DNA from: Maritimibacter sp.
GTDB lineage: Bacteria; Pseudomonadota; Alphaproteobacteria; Rhodobacterales; Rhodobacteraceae
Direction: 5' to 3'
Assembly: GCA_020441225.1 (NCBI GenBank)
Contig: JAGRMP010000224.1
Coordinates: forward strand, 1-6,970
Length of the DNA: 6,970 nucleotides
Positions 1 through 5,021 of this stretch are shown piece after piece (the first letter of the stretch is position 1; the number at the start of each line of letters is the position of its first letter). A model generated the notes under the pieces. The model made no database searches, was not told where the DNA came from, and saw nothing but the letters and a program-made list of their open reading frames with translations. Both the position numbers and the translations under genes were made by a program.

Positions 1-72
1 CAACCGTGGGTGTCAACCTTGTGGTTCGCGCGGCTGCGGTCCATATAGGTGGAAACGTGAAGGAGCGCATTC

Positions 73-324
73 ATGACGACCGGCAACAAGGTGTTCGAAG
101 ACTTCCAGCAGCTGTTCACCAACGCCATGGGCGTGGCCCAGGGGGCCAAATCCGAGGCGGAAACCGCGATGAAAAGCTGGATGGACCGCTGGCTCGCCGA
201 CCGCGATTTCGTGACCCGCGAAGAATTCGACGCCGTCCGCGCGATGGCCCAGAAGGCACGCGAAGAGAACGAAGCGCTGAAAGCCCGGATCGCCGCGCTG
301 GAAGAGGCCGCCGCGGGCGAGTAG
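73..324 (+). CDS. ubiK: UbiK/BMFP-family accessory factor (83 aa)
   Basis: The 83-residue product resembles the UbiK (YqiC, BMFP domain) family, small proteins that assist the aerobic ubiquinone biosynthesis complex and associate with membranes and lipids. The N-terminal part (about 5-25) is an amphipathic helix of the NKVFEDFQQLFTNAMG type. A linker with several Trp/Arg residues (about 35-45) follows, then the family-typical segment starting FVTREEFDAV and a heptad-like coiled coil to about residue 79 (ENEALKARIAALEE). Length fits the family. The ATG at 73 is chosen because a strong Shine-Dalgarno GAAGGAG lies at 59-65, seven bases upstream. The 167 bases between this gene and the next frame hold no convincing gene or terminator. 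The family is well supported by the C-terminal coiled-coil pattern; the exact role in ubiquinone synthesis here is inferred from E. coli and Salmonella work. Confidence 0.82.
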   Translation: MTTGNKVFEDFQQLFTNAMGVAQGAKSEAETAMKSWMDRWLADRDFVTREEFDAVRAMAQKAREENEALKARIAALEEAAAGE

Positions 325-491
325 GCGCGCATGGGTGTCGGTTTTGCAGAGCGGCGATCCGTCGCGCTCAGCAGATCCGGGCACGGACGGAACCTGCCGC
401 GTGTCACAGTGGGGGTGCGGTCCCTGAAACGGTGTAGCACAAACGCGACCTTTCCGTCCGAGCCTGGGGCGGTGCAGCCGGGTCGGCACGG

Positions 492-1202
492 GTGACGGAT
501 CGATCCCTCAAACCCGAGTTCGAGACAACCGGGCGGATCTAGCTTCGCAACGCCCTGTCGGAAAGCGACCTCGCGCTGTTCGACAACGCGGTTGCCGGAC
601 CCGCCAGAGCGGGGCAGAGGCTTGACCGTTCCGAAGCGCTTGAGGCCGCCTTGTCCGCCGATGGCGCCTTGCTCCGTGCCGTGCGGCGCCTCGCGCCCGA
701 GGCCGTCCCGGTCCGGATCGTAGCCTTCAACAAATCGGAAAGCGCCAATTGGGGCGTGCCCTGGCATCAGGACCGGGTGATTGCCGTGGCGGGGCGGGCC
801 GAGGTTGCGGGCTACCGCAACTGGACCCGGAAATCGGGCACCTGGCATTGCGAACCGCCGCTGTCCGCGCTGGATGACATGCTGTTCGTCCGCGTTCACC
901 TCGACGACACCGACGGGTCCAACGGCGCGATGCAGATTGCCGTCGGCAGCCATGCCGGTGGGATCGTCCTCTCGGCGACGGCCGAACAGGTGGCAAACAC
1001 ATACCCGGTCGAGACGTGTGACGCCAAACGCGGCGACGTGCTGATCCTCAAGATGCTGACCCTGCACGCCTCCAGTCCGGCGCGGGTCCAGTCCGGTCGC
1101 AGGGTTCTTCGCATCGATTTCGCGTCCCGCGACCTGCCGGCGCCTCTGTCCTGGAATGGGTTTCGGAACCGGCCCTGGACCGGGCGGGCGCGCGAAACCT
1201 GA
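492..1202 (+). pseudogene. Phytanoyl-CoA dioxygenase family protein, interrupted by in-frame amber codon
   Basis: This frame encodes a member of the phytanoyl-CoA dioxygenase (PhyH-like) family, Fe(II)/2-oxoglutarate enzymes that hydroxylate small substrates; the substrate here is unknown. Reading from GTG 492 gives VTDRSLKPEFETTGRI, then TAG at 540-542, then LRNALSESDLALFDNAV in the same frame, so homologous N-terminal sequence lies on both sides of the stop. The next usable start is TTG 651, which would give 183 aa. Numbered from there, the facial triad looks intact: H39-x-D41 in PWHQDRVIAV and H139 in LTLHASSPA, with R150/R151/R154 candidates for 2-oxoglutarate binding. The conserved NWTRKSGTWHCEPP segment (57-70) is also present. 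Starting at 651 removes about 53 residues and has no clear ribosome binding site. No frameshift is seen elsewhere. It could be a recent pseudogene, a shortened active protein, or a base-call error at the stop. Confidence 0.78.
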
Positions 1203-1378
1203 CCCTCGGGGTCGTCCGGCGCAGGGCAGGGGCCTGCACGATCTGACTATTTCTAAAACGGAAACATTACCATCTTACGAGCGCGGTTCATGTCTGTTTC
1301 CAATACAATCCCCCGGCGCCGGCCCGATGCTCAAGGCCCCGCCGCAGCGACCTCGCCCGCCGCTTTGTGCGCGAAGAA

Positions 1379-1402
1379 GTTGTTAGCGCTAAACTTAACA
1401 AC
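1379..1402. promoter_or_regulatory. LacI-family-like operator palindrome without an obvious target gene
   Basis: TTAGCGCTAA (1383-1392) is a perfect 10-bp palindrome with the central GCGC typical of LacI/GalR-family operators. It is overlapped by a second perfect inverted repeat, GTTGTTA (1379-1385) and TAACAAC (1396-1402), whose centre is 3 bp to the right. In alphaproteobacteria such sites usually precede sugar transport or catabolic genes; none is present here. It could be a leftover from a deleted gene or chance. Confidence 0.35.
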
Positions 1403-1416
1403 ATCAATGGCCTGAG

Positions 1417-1451
1417 GGGGTGTGCGAGCTCGCCCAAACCTCGCACACTCC
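1417..1451. repeat. Inverted repeat, 9-bp perfect arms extended to 12 with one G-T pair
   Basis: GTGTGCGAG (1420-1428) and CTCGCACAC (1440-1448) are perfect complements separated by 11 bases. Pairing continues outward through a G-T pair (1419/1449) and two G-C pairs (1418/1450, 1417/1451). There is no T-run on either side in either orientation, so it is not a classical intrinsic terminator. It lies between two genes that converge and may act as a bidirectional transcription-ending or RNA-stabilising hairpin. Confidence 0.55.
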
Positions 1452-1499
1452 GGAATCACACCGTCCCGGCGCCCCGTCTTTGGCCCAAACATACCTTGC

Positions 1500-1549
1500 G
1501 GGGGGTCACGCCGGAGGCGTGCCTGCGGCACGACGGGTGCAAAACCCCC
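1500..1549. repeat. Nested hairpin downstream of the SseB-family gene; possible terminator or dispersed repeat
   Basis: An outer pair GGGGGT (1501-1506) / ACCCCC (1544-1549) encloses an inner hairpin CGTGCC (1518-1523) / GGCACG (1527-1532) with a 3-base loop. It starts 13 bases beyond the stop codon of the minus-strand gene ending at 1562, a position suited to transcription termination. Read on the minus strand, TTTT follows the CCCCC arm's complement inside the structure rather than after it. The sequence has the look of a dispersed intergenic palindrome, but copy number cannot be seen from one window. Confidence 0.42.
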
Positions 1550-1561
1550 ACGCCGCGGGTC

Positions 1562-2404
1562 TTACTTCAGCATCGGCGGCTTGTCAGGGTCCATCCCCGG
1601 CCCCGCAAAAGTCTCCTCGAACCCGTCCTCGTCGTGTTCGCCCGCCTCCGGGTCGGGAAACTCGTAGCGCAGACCCATGTGGTCGAGATGCTCGCAGATC
1701 GGGTCGTTGGAGGCGAAGAAAGCCACGTCGACCGCGGCCAGATCGGTGCCGGAAAAAATGAGCGCCTCATGGGTGGCCCGGGCGAGCGCCTGCTCCGCCC
1801 CCGGCTGGGCATCGATGAAGGCCAGCAGCCAGCCTTCGCGCTGGTCCGAATAGGTGCCCTTGACGAAGACCGCGTGGGAGGCGAGCCCGGCGGCGCTGAC
1901 CAGCTTTTCCTCGAGCCCCTCGATCAGCCCGTCCGGCAGCCCCACCGGCGGCGCGATGGCGATGAGCGTGCCTTCCCCCGCCTCGGGCTCGGCAGACAGC
2001 GTGTCCGAGAGCCAGTCCATCGCCTCCTTTGGCAAGAGGATCGACGAAACCGCGGTGTCGAGATTGACCGCGAGCCCCACCCCCTGACCGGCAATCGCCT
2101 GGGCGATCACCCGGCCCGGCAGCGCGGCATAGGGCAGGGCCGCGTTCTTGTAGGAGGCGGCAAAGGCCGCAAGCCGCTCCTCGGTATCGAACACCAGCGC
2201 GTAGCGGTCGATATTGGCCGTCTCCTTGTTGTCGATCTCCAGAATCTCCGGGTCGAGCGGCGCGCCTTCGGTTTCCGGCTCCCGGGTGAGCAGCAGAAAC
2301 AGCGTCGTGTCGGCGAGCCGGCGGTAGAATTTCAGCCGCAGCCCGTCGTCTTCGGGGTCGTCCATCATCCCGGCATGGGCCTCGTCGAGCGGTGTCATCG
2401 CCAT
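1562..2404 (-). CDS. SseB-family protein (280 aa)
   Basis: The 280-residue product matches the SseB family pattern found widely in proteobacteria. An N-terminal domain (about 5-130) contains LRLKFYRRLADTTLFLLL, VFDTEERLAAFA, PYAALPGR and GQGVGLAVNL. A C-terminal domain (about 157-245) contains LPDGLIEGLEEKL, GWLLAFIDAQPGAEQ and VDVAFFASNDPI. The tail is acidic and ends in a DPDKPPMLK motif. There is no signal peptide or membrane segment, so it is probably cytoplasmic. The family name comes from enhanced serine sensitivity in E. coli; its biochemical role is not settled and none is assigned here. The start at 2404 is supported by GGGAGG on the minus strand (2413-2418), eight bases upstream and inside the end of the upstream glycosylase gene. 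A second ATG two codons on is a less well spaced alternative. The four-base gap to the upstream gene implies co-transcription and translational coupling. Confidence 0.83.
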   Translation of the reverse strand: MAMTPLDEAHAGMMDDPEDDGLRLKFYRRLADTTLFLLLTREPETEGAPLDPEILEIDNKETANIDRYALVFDTEERLAAFAASYKNAALPYAALPGRVIAQAIAGQGVGLAVNLDTAVSSILLPKEAMDWLSDTLSAEPEAGEGTLIAIAPPVGLPDGLIEGLEEKLVSAAGLASHAVFVKGTYSDQREGWLLAFIDAQPGAEQALARATHEALIFSGTDLAAVDVAFFASNDPICEHLDHMGLRYEFPDPEAGEHDEDGFEETFAGPGMDPDKPPMLK

Positions 2405-2408
2405 CGGG

Positions 2409-2996
2409 TCATCCTCCCAGTTCTGCCCTGACCCGGGCGCGCAGGACCGGCAGGAGCTCGGCCTCGAACCACGGGTTTTTTCTCAGCCAGCCCGTATTGC
2501 GCCAGGACGGGTGAGGCAAGGGAAAGGTGCCGGGCACATGGTCGCGCCAGCCCCGCACGGTCTCGGTCAGGCTGGCCCGGGTGCCCAGGTGATGGCGCTG
2601 GGCATGGGCGCCGACGAGCAGGGTCAGCCGCACCCCCGGCAAGGCGGCGGTCACGGCCTCGCCCCAGGTCGCCGCGCAAAGTTTCGGAGGCGGCAGATCC
2701 GACCCCCGCGTATCGTACCCGGGAAAGCAGAACGCCATCGGCGTGACCGCGATCCGGGACCGGTCGTAGAAAGTGTCGCGGTCGATCCCCATCCAGTCCC
2801 GCAACCGGTCACCCGAAGCGTCGTTGAACGGCAACCCGGTCTCATGCACCCGCATCCCGGGCGCCTGCCCAACGATCCGGACCCGCGCGCCGGACCGGAA
2901 CCACGCCACCGGCCGCGGACGGTGCGCCGTCGCGGTCGCCTGGAATCGATCGGTACAAAGCCGGCAAGCGCTGATCTGATCGGTGAGGTCGGACAT
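2409..2996 (-). CDS. Uracil-DNA glycosylase family protein with four-cysteine Fe-S pattern (195 aa)
   Basis: This 195-residue protein belongs to the uracil-DNA glycosylase superfamily, base-excision enzymes that remove uracil or other bases from DNA. Visible motifs are a substrate-pocket loop VGQAPG (42-47) followed by the HETGLPFNDASGDRLRDWMGI block (51-71), and a C-terminal LPHPSWRN loop (160-167) matching motif B. Cysteines are C11, C14, C90 and C107, giving C-x2-C...C-x16-C. This agrees with the C-x2-C...C-x14-17-C ligand arrangement known for the [4Fe-4S] of family 4 thermophilic enzymes. Motif A has Gln44 where family 4 normally has Glu (GEAPG), so this is a divergent subfamily and uracil excision is not assured. 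The start at 2996 has only a weak upstream purine stretch but is required to include C11 and C14. It is the first gene of a two-gene unit with the SseB-family gene four bases downstream. Confidence 0.83.
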   Translation of the reverse strand: MSDLTDQISACRLCTDRFQATATAHRPRPVAWFRSGARVRIVGQAPGMRVHETGLPFNDASGDRLRDWMGIDRDTFYDRSRIAVTPMAFCFPGYDTRGSDLPPPKLCAATWGEAVTAALPGVRLTLLVGAHAQRHHLGTRASLTETVRGWRDHVPGTFPLPHPSWRNTGWLRKNPWFEAELLPVLRARVRAELGG

Positions 2997-3105
2997 TCCG
3001 GTGAGATAGGCCGTCGATCCGGATCGGGCAAGCGGGGCAGGTTCGGCACGCCGGGATCAGCCGGCGAACCGAGCGCGCAACAGGTGGCGCCGGCTGCCGT
3101 ATCCT

Positions 3106-3137
3106 ATCCAGAAATCCGGATATCCGGATTTCTGGAT
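3106..3137. repeat. Perfect 32-bp palindrome
   Basis: The left arm ATCCAGAAATCCGGAT (3106-3121) is followed immediately by its exact reverse complement (3122-3137), with no spacer and no mismatch. Symmetry stops at 3105/3138. The centre consists of two tandem copies of the octamer ATCCGGAT, itself a palindrome (3114-3121, 3122-3129). As RNA it would form a 14-bp stem with a 4-base loop. Only TTTC follows on the plus strand, so a standard terminator is unlikely. It may be an operator, a repeat-family element, or a structural site. Confidence 0.85.
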
Positions 3138-3146
3138 TTCACGTAA

Positions 3147-3162
3147 GATTATGAAAATAATC
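3147..3162. repeat. Short hairpin with GAAA loop
   Basis: GATTAT (3147-3152) and ATAATC (3157-3162) are exact complements around GAAA (3153-3156), nine bases past the 32-bp palindrome. The segment is A/T-rich, unlike its surroundings. A six-pair stem of this composition is weak, so it may be incidental or mark a promoter-like AT-rich zone. Confidence 0.4.
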
Positions 3163-3197
3163 ATGAAAACCTGTTGCGACAGCGATGGCTCATCGCC

Positions 3198-3216
3198 GGT
3201 TAACGTCTCGTTAACC
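3198..3216. promoter_or_regulatory. Candidate CtrA-binding site
   Basis: GGTTAACG (3198-3205) and CGTTAACC (3209-3216) form a perfect inverted repeat around TCT. The TTAA at 3200-3203, seven bases, then TTAAC at 3211-3215 fit exactly the TTAA-N7-TTAAC consensus for the response regulator CtrA of alphaproteobacteria, including the symmetric TTAAC-N5-GTTAAC form. It lies about 110-130 bases upstream of the ArsR-family start and about 200 bases upstream of the glycosylase start, so either gene could be the target. This is a sequence match only. Confidence 0.5.
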
Positions 3217-3270
3217 TGTCTTCGCCTCTTCCACCGTTCCCCGGTCACCCTGCGACGCGCCCCGAATTAA

Positions 3271-3288
3271 TTCGATGATCGTCGAAAT
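3271..3288 (+). promoter_or_regulatory. Upstream ArsR-type operator copy
   Basis: TTCGAT, seven bases, then GAAAT occur at 3271-3288; the inner part is an inverted repeat TTCGA (3271-3275) / TCGAA (3282-3286). The same TTCGAT-N7-GAAAT arrangement recurs exactly 40 bp downstream at 3311-3328. Symmetry, AT-richness and position directly ahead of an ArsR-family gene suggest repressor binding. The 40-bp offset is close to four helical turns, so both sites would face roughly the same side. Confidence 0.5.
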
Positions 3289-3306
3289 GTCCTTGCCACC
3301 TCGACT

Positions 3307-3330
3307 ATATTTCGATAGTTCTAGAAATAT
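3307..3330 (+). promoter_or_regulatory. Downstream ArsR-type operator overlapping the arsR start codon
   Basis: ATATTTC (3307-3313) and GAAATAT (3324-3330) are perfect 7-bp inverted arms separated by 10 bases. The right arm runs into the ATG at 3329, so bound repressor would cover the start region. A possible promoter is TTGCCA at 3293-3298 with a poor -10 candidate TAGTTC at 3316-3321 (17-bp spacing). If real, transcription would begin about at the ATG, fitting the absence of a Shine-Dalgarno sequence. The operator is more credible than the promoter. Confidence 0.55.
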
Positions 3331-3676
3331 GAAACAGGACTCGCCCGCTCTCACCTGCCTGCCCGTCGAAGTCGCCGCTTCGGCCTTCGCGGCGCTCGGC
3401 TCCGAACAGAGGCTCTTCGTGCTGCGCAGCCTGGTGCGCGCAGGGCCCGAGGGGCTCAATATGGGCGAGCTCGGGCAACGGTCCGGGGTGACCGGCTCGA
3501 CCCTCACCCATCATCTCAAGATCCTCGCCGGTGCCGGTCTGGTGACCCAGGAGAAACGCGGCCGCTCGGTCATCGTCGGCGCGGCGGACATGACCACGAT
3601 GCGTGCGCTCTCCGACTACCTGCTGTCGGAATGCTGCGCCGACGCGCCCGAAGGAAAGGCCCATGACCATGGCTGA
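3329..3676 (+). CDS. ArsR-family metalloid-responsive transcriptional repressor (115 aa)
   Basis: This is a winged-helix repressor of the ArsR/SmtB family, which leaves its operator when it binds As(III), Sb(III) or a related inducer. Residues 14-40 give the family-typical AASAFAALGSEQRLFVLRSLVRAGPEG. The helix-turn-helix is at about 44-68, with recognition helix SGVTGSTLTHHLKIL, followed by the wing (about 70-84, LVTQEKRGRSVIVG). The E. coli CVC sensor motif is absent. Instead there is a vicinal pair C102-C103 near the C-terminus plus C10 near the N-terminus, a layout more like ArsRs that bind metalloid through C-terminal cysteines. The tail ends HDHG. Start ATG 3329 is preferred over the in-frame ATG 3275 because the latter lies inside an operator-like repeat and adds residues unlike the family. 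Its 3' end overlaps the permease gene by 14 bases, so the two are one operon, probably autorepressed through the sites at 3271-3330. Confidence 0.87.
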   Translation: MKQDSPALTCLPVEVAASAFAALGSEQRLFVLRSLVRAGPEGLNMGELGQRSGVTGSTLTHHLKILAGAGLVTQEKRGRSVIVGAADMTTMRALSDYLLSECCADAPEGKAHDHG

Positions 3677-4715
3677 CACGACCCATAACCCCAGCCCCCG
3701 CTTCAAGCCCGACTGGGCCTGGATCACCATCGCCGCCATTCCCGTGGCGTTGGCCGTCCTCGCTCCCGCGACGCTCTGGCCGACCGTCGAATTCGCCGGC
3801 CGGGCGATCGCGCATACCGGCCTCTTCATCCTCTTCGCCGTTTTCGCCGTCGCCTACATGAAGGCGACCGGGGCGGAGAACCTGCTGGCACGGGCCTTCG
3901 AGGGGCGGGAGGTGCGGATGATCCTTTTCGCCGCCGCGGCGGGCGGGCTCTCGCCGTTCTGTTCCTGCGAGGTCATTCCCTTCATCGCCGCAGCCCTCGC
4001 CGTCGGCGCGCCGCTCTCGGCGGTCATGGCCTTCTGGCTCGCCTCGCCGCTGATGGACCCGGCGATGTTTCTGATCACCTCGGGCGAGCTCGGCCTGCCC
4101 TTCGCCGTGGCCAAGACCGTTTCGGCGGTCGGGCTCGGGCTGTTCGGCGGCTTCACCGTCAAGGCGCTGTCCCGCAGTGCGCTGTTCGCCGATCCGCTCA
4201 AGAAGGCGCCGGTCAAGAGCTGCGGCTGTAGCGCTTCGGGGTCGTCCTGTTCGACCGACAAACCCTTCTCGGGCAAGGTGGTCTGGAAATTCTGGCCCGA
4301 GCCGGACCGGCGCACGACCTTCCGTGAGACGGCCGTCGAGAACATCCTGTTCCTCGGCAAATGGCTGCTGCTCGCCTATCTGATCGAGGCGCTGATGATC
4401 CGTTACATGCCCGCAGATCTGATCGCCCAGGCCCTCGGCGGCAGCGGCGTGATGCCGGTGGTGATCGGCGCCCTGGTTGGCGCGCCCGCCTATCTCAACG
4501 GCTTTGCCGCGGTGCCGCTGGTAGCGGGCCTCATCGATCAGGGCATGAGCAACGGCGCGGCGATGTCCTTCGTGATCGCCGGCGGCGTAAGCTGCATTCC
4601 CGCCGCGATCGCGGTCTGGGCGCTGGTCAAGCCGCGGGTCTTCGCCGCCTATGTCGGGCTGGCGATCACCGGCGCGATCCTGGCCGGGCTCGCCTGGGGT
4701 GCGGTGGCGGGCTGA
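3663..4715 (+). CDS. ArsP/UPF0718-type permease, probable (organo)arsenical or metal efflux (350 aa)
   Basis: This polytopic inner-membrane protein of the ArsP_1 (UPF0718, DUF318) permease family has about eight predicted hydrophobic helices, arranged as two halves around a hydrophilic cytoplasmic loop (about 170-222). The signature LSPFCSCEVIPFI (96-108) contains the paired cysteines C100 and C102. A matching second-half block GAPAYLNGFAAVPL...GGVSCIPAA (273-315) contains C311. The central loop is cysteine-rich (C187, C189, C196). Characterised ArsP proteins export trivalent organoarsenicals; related SO_0444-type members are linked to Cu/Zn. Substrate is therefore uncertain, although the ArsR partner favours arsenic. 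ATG 3663 has AAGGA at 3651-3655 seven bases upstream; ATG 3669 (MADTT) is an alternative with AAAGG nine bases upstream. The gene overlaps the end of the repressor gene, which implies coupled translation. No arsB, arsC or arsM is seen in the window. Confidence 0.83.
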   Translation: MTMADTTHNPSPRFKPDWAWITIAAIPVALAVLAPATLWPTVEFAGRAIAHTGLFILFAVFAVAYMKATGAENLLARAFEGREVRMILFAAAAGGLSPFCSCEVIPFIAAALAVGAPLSAVMAFWLASPLMDPAMFLITSGELGLPFAVAKTVSAVGLGLFGGFTVKALSRSALFADPLKKAPVKSCGCSASGSSCSTDKPFSGKVVWKFWPEPDRRTTFRETAVENILFLGKWLLLAYLIEALMIRYMPADLIAQALGGSGVMPVVIGALVGAPAYLNGFAAVPLVAGLIDQGMSNGAAMSFVIAGGVSCIPAAIAVWALVKPRVFAAYVGLAITGAILAGLAWGAVAG

Positions 4716-5021
4716 CACCGCGCCCGCAGCCGGGACCGCGCGAATTATCCGAAAATCCTGCGGAAATGGCGGATTGTTACCGAATTTGCGCCCGGCGAAT
4801 TCCCTATTGGCGCCGCGTTTGCAGGCGAGAATCGACCTGCGCCAAAGTTTCCGAGTGCGGGGGGCACGAGTGCGGCGCACATCATCCCTGCGCCGCGCTG
4901 ACCGGTCCCGTGGTCCGCGCGGCGCGCCTGTTTCCGACCGTTTCCTCGGGCAAAGCTGTTGTGCCTCGCCGGTGAACGTTTTAATGACGCCCGATATTGG
5001 CGGACGGAAGCGGGACACGGG
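4716..5021. other. Intergenic region upstream of nhaA
   Basis: These 306 bases lie between the permease stop and the NhaA start. I find no protein-like frame and no clear intrinsic terminator for the ars operon. A spaced inverted repeat GCAGG (4821-4825) / CCTGC (4836-4840) is present but short. A possible but weak nhaA promoter is TTGTGC (4959-4964) with TTAATG (4981-4986). The size of the gap suggests that nhaA has its own promoter rather than belonging to the ars operon. Confidence 0.5.

Larger units (their letters stand above)
1203..1561. other. Gene-free interval with several inverted repeats
   Basis: These 359 bases separate the convergent dioxygenase frame (+) and SseB-family gene (-). 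No reading frame here resembles a protein family. The stretch 1240-1310 is AT-richer than its surroundings and carries a spaced inverted repeat GGAAACA (1260-1266) / TGTTTCC (1295-1301). Three stronger repeats follow and are listed separately: an operator-like palindrome at 1379-1402, a hairpin at 1417-1451 and a nested hairpin at 1500-1549. No transposase remnant, tRNA or target-site duplication was seen. Confidence 0.6.
2997..3328. other. Divergent control region between glycosylase and ArsR genes
   Basis: These 332 bases separate the minus-strand glycosylase start from the plus-strand ArsR start and hold no credible gene. The half nearest the glycosylase (to about 3100) is GC-rich like coding DNA. 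From about 3101 to 3328 it becomes AT-richer and is unusually crowded with symmetric elements: a perfect 32-bp palindrome, a GAAA-loop hairpin, a CtrA-type box and two related ArsR-type sites. Promoters for both directions are expected here, but I cannot place a convincing one for the glycosylase. Confidence 0.7.

Noticed and set aside
540..542. TAG read as pyrrolysine or another recoded residue
   Set aside because: Amber recoding is not known in this type of alphaproteobacterium and no PylT/PylS-like gene is visible. Loss of function or a base error is simpler.
1367..2431. 354-residue open frame on the plus strand
   Set aside because: It is antisense to the SseB-family gene and begins in the gene-free gap. 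Composition is Arg/Gly/Val-rich with no recognisable domain; the minus-strand gene explains the region.
3106..3137. 32-bp palindrome as an intrinsic terminator
   Set aside because: It lies between divergent gene starts and is followed by only three T residues.
3275..3328. Earlier ATG (3275) as the ArsR-family start
   Set aside because: The added 18 residues do not resemble the family, no ribosome site precedes it, and the codon lies within an operator-like repeat.
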